Shown piece after piece: positions 58,101 to 64,000 of a DNA stretch of 64,000 nucleotides. Made by a program: the position numbers and the translations under genes. The stretch is from assembly GCF_945859705.1 (NCBI RefSeq), contig NC_079136.1, positions 114,387,028 through 114,451,027 on the forward strand, written 5' to 3'. The DNA is from Episyrphus balteatus (lineage: Eukaryota > Arthropoda > Insecta > Diptera > Syrphidae). The notes under the pieces are model-generated. The model worked only from the letters and a program-made list of their open reading frames with translations, searched no databases and was not told where the DNA came from. The first letter of the stretch is position 1; every line of letters starts with the position of its first letter.

Positions 58101-59820
58101 GAGGTTGTCTGTCTGTAAAACCGGTTTACGGACGATGATTTTACGTGATAACGTCGTAAGAAAACAGGTTGTGTGCTTTTAAAATGAGCCATTTGAAGGG
58201 TTTATTTATTTCAAACAATCATAATTTACAAGAAAAAGTTTAAAAAAATACCTTTTTTCTTTACTTATTATATTAATTTTTTTTATTTTAGAAGCTCACA
58301 AAAAAAATTATACCATTAAAAAGCCAAATATTTCTTCTAAATAATAAAACCATTTTTAAATTTTTACAATGAGCAAAAAGTATTAAAATAATTTATTTGA
58401 AAAAATCATTTTCATCAAAAAAAGCAAAGAAAACATGTAAATTTATCTTCTCACGCTATTAAATCAATTTTTGTTTAACAATCTATAAAAATTTTTAAAA
58501 TATATATATAGATCTAGTCTAGTCTATGAGACATCTACAAAAAGAGCTAGAATTTTTTAAACTCGATGAAATTTCATCAAAAAAAGCAAAAAAACATTTA
58601 TTTTTATGTTCTCATGCTATTAAATGAATTTTTTCCCTAACAACCTGCACAAAATTTTATACCATGTGAAAGCTTATTGTTTCACCTTTCAAATGACGTA
58701 TCAATCTCATTTCAAAGATGCCTACAAGAGAAGTTAGAATTTTTTAAAGTCAACCATGTGGAATTTCCAGACTGAGATTACGGTACTTCCCACACTGGTG
58801 ACTGTTTATGGCGCAACAGATCTCCACTGGTGGTATGATAATTTTCGCAAGTTTCTTGATTTAACATTGTGTGGCTTGTAGTTAGTCTAGATGTGTGATA
58901 TACCAATTGAAAGGTAATTGTATCAGGATGCTCATAAATTTTTAATCAAATTTCTATCTGCTCTTGGTAAAAAGTTATAACCTGTTGAATTCTAAAATTT
59001 TATTTTACCGTTATCTCAAAATTGTGTTTACGAAAATGATTGAAATTTCGCACACATATATTCGTAGTCATGGTCTATCATTACTCCATATATAATATTC
59101 CTCTATCTATTAAAGAAAAAAAGGTAAAAATAAAAAACGATGAAAATCGGTTAAAGACGGCCAAAAAACCTGTTTTTTTAAAACTTATTTTTCTTTGTAT
59201 TCAGTCAAAAGTCTTTAAACGATTCCAATTTTTTGCACATGTATGCGCATTTATCAGCCCTACATGTCCCATATAACTTGAGATTTTTTGAACGCTAATA
59301 ATCAAAAACTACCCAAAAATACCCCTAAAAAAGTAGGTATTTTTTAAAAAATTCATATTTCGAAACGCAGAGTGTTGGAAAAAATCCGTATGAAACGCCT
59401 AATTTTTTTTCCTTCATCTTTCACTTGGCACCTTTAGAATTGTCAAAAAAAATTTCCCCTACCCATAATCAACATTTTGTCATACCCACAACACCTGATC
59501 AACGTTCAAACAAAACGTTATAGCGGAGTTCCAGAATTTTTTAGAATTTTTTCTTAAATGCAGTTATCCTTAAATCAGTCTCCTCTATCTATAACAAAAA
59601 GAATCAACTCTCTATCCTTCATTTGGATTAGGCTTTAGATTATTATCTTTCAAATAAGCTTTAGGAGATTTTTGTATCTATAATAGTTTATTTTTAATTT
59701 TGAATTTAATTTTTTTGCCGCACTGCGAAAGTGCGAGAGTGTAACGCTAGAAAATGGCGTCACTTTTTTGTGGTGGCTGCCATGGTTCATCGATTTATAA
59801 GACGTTATCACGTCAAAAAA
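58101..59820. mobile_element. Family Y repeat, copy B
   Basis: Starts GAGGTTGTCTGTCTGTAAAA and ends GACGTTATCACGTCAAAAAA, as copy A at 40713. It shares CATCTACAAAAAGAGCTAGA, CATTTCGAAACGCAGAGTG-type and GCACTGCGAAAGTGCGAGAG blocks. It lacks the TTAA insertion and has an extra internal stretch (about 58600-59040) with a second copy of the CCCTAACAACCT..GTGAAAGCTTATTG block, so the interior is itself repetitive. Confidence 0.7.
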
Positions 59821-62800
59821 TCTCAAAACTCCTTTAAACTTTAAACTAAATTTTATATTACTTTATAAGTTTTTTATAAGTTCTTTTACGAATTTAAAAA
59901 AAAGGCTTTAATATTCCATAAGAGCAAGAGCAATAAAATTCACGAAATTTTATTCTTAAACAAAATGATTTTTTTGTTGATTTAAAATTATTCTTAATTT
60001 TTGTTTGAATTCGGGAGTTGGATTTTTGTTTTTATATTTTTATTTTTATTATTGCTGAGTTAGTTTCGGTATTTCGATCTAAATAGTAGAATATAATGTA
60101 CCCTTTTTGGAATTAACTTCTATCATCGGCATCCCGGCAGAAAAATCAGTTCCCATATAAGGAATTGTGATTGTGTTCTGAAGGTTTAAGAGGTTTCTAG
60201 TTTAAAACGACTGTTATTTATGTATTATGTAATATTTTACTTCATAAAATTAAAAATAAATATCTTCTCAATTTGACCGAGATGTTTTAATGAGATAATA
60301 AAAATCGCAATTTAATTTTTAATTTTATTTTTTTTTTAAATATTCTTCTGACAATTTCCAGTTTTTTTTTTTTTTTGTTAAATTTCACAAGTAATAAAGA
60401 AGAATAAAATATGACAAAATCCCCCATTAATTATCTCCCAAATCCCGTTATGACTTAACTGTCCACTCAAAAGAAGAAAGAAAGAAAAAAAAAATGAAAT
60501 ATTAAATTTCCAAATAAACAGTCAACGAAGACATTACACTGTCATTCCTTAACCACAATGGAACAAGTCAAGTCCATGTCCTTTTTATCCCTCCTTACTC
60601 TATACAAACATACATACATAAACGGATTTGAATCCATAAAATCCAATGGTACTTTCAGCTCGCGTCACAGCCATTATCTTCACCAAAAAAACGTCTGCAA
60701 AGTTTTTCTTCTTGTTTAATATTCCTCCAGACGCACTCAATAATACTTCCATACAAAAAGAACAAGAAAAAAGAAAACTAACTCTCCAGATCATCAACAC
60801 ATACACATACAAATGAGCGAGGGTCAAAATTCTCCTTATTTCTCGCAAGTAAAATGAAGTACATGTCCCATTTTATGTGCGATGATAACCACTTTCATTT
60901 GACTTTTACCATGTCCTCAAGGTTTTTCATAGAACGAATGGTTTTTTTTTTACGTATCCCATATTCATCTGGAATCTGGATGAGTGCGAGTTGCTCCGTC
61001 TGTCCTATGTGCAACATCTTCTTTGTGTAAAACAACTCAATAAAGTCAAACACACCAAAAACCATGCCCCTCGACTATTACTCCTGTGTCCTGTGTGCAC
61101 TTGGCACACCACTCATCCATTACCAAATATTTTCTTAATTTTTTTTTTTTTTTTTTTTAGATCAAGCTTTATCTCGTGCTTGCCATGATAGCCCCGTCTA
61201 GATACATATTCCTTTAAGCCAATTTGTTTCTTATAGAGGGTTGAAGAAACAGAAACAATTTTTTTTTTTTTTTTCAAAAAAAAAAAACCATTTTCATGTC
61301 TTTACTGCTGCTTCTGTGCGCTCATCGTTTTGTAATTTCCTGTGGATTTTCTTGTGATTTTCTGTTTTCTGTGTGACAATCCAATTCCTTTGAAAAAAAA
61401 AAAAAGCAAAAACCAAACGAAACGAAACGATTTCACGATATAGATAGATTCTTGAAATACGAAAAAAAAAAAAAATTGTAAGTATGCCCCGCGGGTGGTT
61501 TCAACACGAAACCAGAGATGATACCGAGCCAATGCACACACAAAACCTCTAAAAAGGAAGAATACTCTTGGTTTGACTTGGCAGGACGTATCCGTATCTG
61601 ATATTCTTTCTTATATCTTCTTTTGGTTTCAGTTTTTTTTTTTTTTTTTTTTTTAATTCGTCCTTTTGTATATGGTAAGGAAAGAAAAACGTGCTGCAAC
61701 TATAAATCGACTTGGAAAGTAGTTCATTGATTTTTTTTTGTTCTATTCTATTCTGTTCTGCTGTGTGTGCCCTGCCTTGGCCAATACCATTCATAGTGTA
61801 TAGCAAATCTAGCCAACAACAACTATAACCTCCCTCTGCTGGTTGGATTTCGCTTACTTGCTTGCTTGTTTCATCAATTCTACTAGCAAACGTTCGTCCT
61901 TTGCCGCCACCGTAATCGTCTTCTTGTGTTTGTTGGTTCGTTCGTTCGTCGTTCGTCCTGAGGAGTATTAGGTTATGTCGCTACCATAACAATGTTCAAT
62001 GAATTCACTTTCCACTTGGCCAATTGCATGCATACATCGAGTCAACCAGAGCGAGTCAAATACATCTCTACTCTACCACCCCCTTTTTTATTCCCATCAA
62101 CAATTCTTCTTCTTATCGCCTCCCCCCAATGAACGTTCGTTAAAATATGAAACGATGACGGGAAATCGATATGACGAGATTAGCTAGCTTGGCTGTAGTT
62201 GGTGCAAGCAAGGTCCTTTCTTATCGAAGCTTTGCTAAGCCTCACCACACCATACCCAACCGACCGACCGCCACTATATATCCGATGCAATTCGACTATA
62301 CCTATAGAAGGACGACTCTAGGACAACGATGACTACGACGACGATGACGACGATTGGACGATTTAGGGGCGTAAAAGGTTAATAAATTTTGCGACTTCGC
62401 ATGACAGTAAGCCGGTTTGAGGAGAATTGAGTTGCACCAGAGGCCAACTACTGAAGCAGCAGTAGCAGAAGCATAGCATTTAGTGTCGCCTGTGGCTGGT
62501 TTTGCGTTTTGGTTTTGTGCTGAAGAATTTTTCCGAAACGAAACGGTACATGAGCAGGATTATAAGAACATGGCTGAAATTACAACCCCATTTGTGACCG
62601 TACCCCCTCTTCACTTTTGCTCACCCATATCATCATATTGCCACTTCGTCATACTCCGCCAAGAACTCTGGAATGTTTCTATTTTGTGCTGCCTGGCTCT
62701 TGGCTACAAACTACTATATGTATATGTGCTCGGGGTGTGGAATTCAATTGAAACCATGTGTGGCATATTTAAGGACGAAAAATATGTGTGTATATGGGAA

Positions 62801-64000
62801 AAAAGTCGCGAAGATTTATGGTTTTAAAGTCTCACAGAGCTTGAGCTAGCTAGAGTTGACGATAGTTTGCAATCCTTCACATACTCTTTTATATGCTCTT
62901 TTTTTTTGCGAAAGGAGAATGAGGGGGAGAGAAGAGAAGAAGTGTGATGGGTGAGTTAAGGACGAAATTGGGGTCATGGAACTCGTGTTTTTTTTTTCAT
63001 TTTTTTGTGTCCCTTCCTCTTCTTCACTTTATTTTGTTAGTTTTTTTTTTTTTTCATTTTCTAACGTATGCGGTATGCATCCTGCATAAGGATTACCATA
63101 TATAGAATATCCGGAAGTTGACTTGTGTTTGGTTGGTGGCTGGTTGGATGATGGTGGATGGTATATTTCTGGCTGGCTGGATGGTTTTAAGTTTAGGCTA
63201 CGGTTTTGTGTTGCCTTAAGCGCCAGTGATGATGATGATGACGACGACAACGTCGCACAGTTGTCGTTATTCCTAGAAAGGTATAAACTATACATAGGTA
63301 CCTTTTAGTCGGTTCTCATCCTCTCTCTAGTGATGGTAAAGTCATCGTCGTTGTTTGAGTTTTGAATTTATGGCATAATATGATGATGAAGTGGTTTTAG
63401 TGTTGCACATTTTTTTTTGTCTTCTAACTTTTACTTATGTTTACTTTTTTATATCAGTTTTGTTTTTTTTTTTTTTTTTTTTTTTTTTTTGATATGATGA
63501 AGTATGCAAACAAAATATACTGTAGCGAAAAGGTAGTTTTTTTTATTAGTTTTCAGTTGGGGGTGACAAATAAGTATAAAGCAGTCAGCTTTAGAAGGGA
63601 TCCTTAACACTTTTGTCAAATATCAGTACAAATTTTGTATGAACAAAAAATGTATATAACTTTTAGAAGGTTATAAAATACATTGAAATAGATCCCACAC
63701 GAAAAAAATGTAACTTACTTTTCATGGTGCTACTGTTGCTTGGGTGGTTTTGAGCCTCATTTAATAATACTTTAGTTCAAGAAGCATTATTTGTTGTGCA
63801 ATCTTTATAAATCAATATTATCCTCGACATCTTTTTTTTTAGTCCCCTAATCCAGTTGTGTACTTTATCAATTCATATGATATTTTGAATTAACTTTAAC
63901 ACGTGGTGAGAATAATGAAAGAATGATCTGAGAAAAGATCACAGCCTTTTTCTTTATTTAAATAAATTATATTTATGAATTTTGTAAAAATCCTTTATAT
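59821..64000. other. Less AT-rich, microsatellite-bearing DNA, no gene identified
   Basis: 60.4-63.4 kb has the most balanced composition in the window. It has GAC/GAT runs at 62320-62355 and 63222-63250, GTTCGTTCGTTCGTC at 61935, and a T-run of about 30 at 63462-63490. A 114-codon plus frame at 62483-62827 is non-repetitive but has no recognisable domain or splice context. I do not see a gene. Confidence 0.4.

Noticed and set aside
62483..62827. 114-codon plus-strand frame, non-repetitive
   Set aside because: No recognisable motif, no start context or splice signals, and a frame of this length is possible by chance in the less AT-rich 60-63 kb interval. Worth a protein search only.

Overview
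The window is AT-rich eukaryotic DNA, most likely from a brachyceran fly (Diptera). The evidence is a canonical nuclear tRNA-Phe(GAA) with internal A and B boxes, many poly-A/poly-T tracts, TA-flanked Tc1/mariner-type and TTAA-flanked piggyBac-type elements, and decayed insect-type LINE fragments. The species is not identifiable from sequence alone. No intact protein-coding gene can be supported. Nearly all open frames are low-complexity, transposon-derived, or chance frames in poly-A/T DNA.

Layout: 1-1323 is a giant near-perfect palindrome cut by the window's left edge. 1683-2505 is a TIR element with a 4-bp target duplication and four copies of a GTAAC-palindrome. 3850-5445 is a nest of a decayed LINE, TTGCA-rich repeat and a (GTCY)n-bearing dispersed repeat ('family X'). 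6247-7889, 11600-13440 and 12985-13308 are further inverted-repeat elements. 15780-17140 holds another family X copy, a degenerate ~160-bp tandem repeat and a 17-bp minisatellite. 19120-20033 is a family X copy split by a short MITE; a LINE fragment follows at 20.7 kb. 26564-26808 is a perfect (GCTAAT)n array. 31849-33431 is a second giant palindrome. 37.8-38.8 kb has two LINE 3' fragments. 40713-43150 is a long repeat ('family Y') carrying a nested TTAA/CCC element, followed at once by the tRNA gene. 47.0-48.1 kb is a degenerate array built around ACGTTCCAC. 48242-49076 is a third palindrome. 50.9-51.8 kb is a cluster of self-complementary MITEs. 52493-54107 is a Tc1-like element folded back on itself. 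54865-58100 is a family X copy interrupted by a TTAA element whose left end has been triplicated. 58101-59820 is the second family Y copy. 59.8-64 kb is less AT-rich, microsatellite-bearing unique DNA.

The most suggestive functional signal is a pair of plus-strand recursive-splicing (ratcheting-point) candidates near 17480 and 35153. In each, a pyrimidine-rich 3' splice site is fused directly to a 5' splice site, and a second GTAAGT lies 38-47 nt downstream. If real, the window lies inside one very long intron transcribed left to right, which would explain the absence of genes. The four long palindromes inside such a transcript would form double-stranded hairpin RNA.
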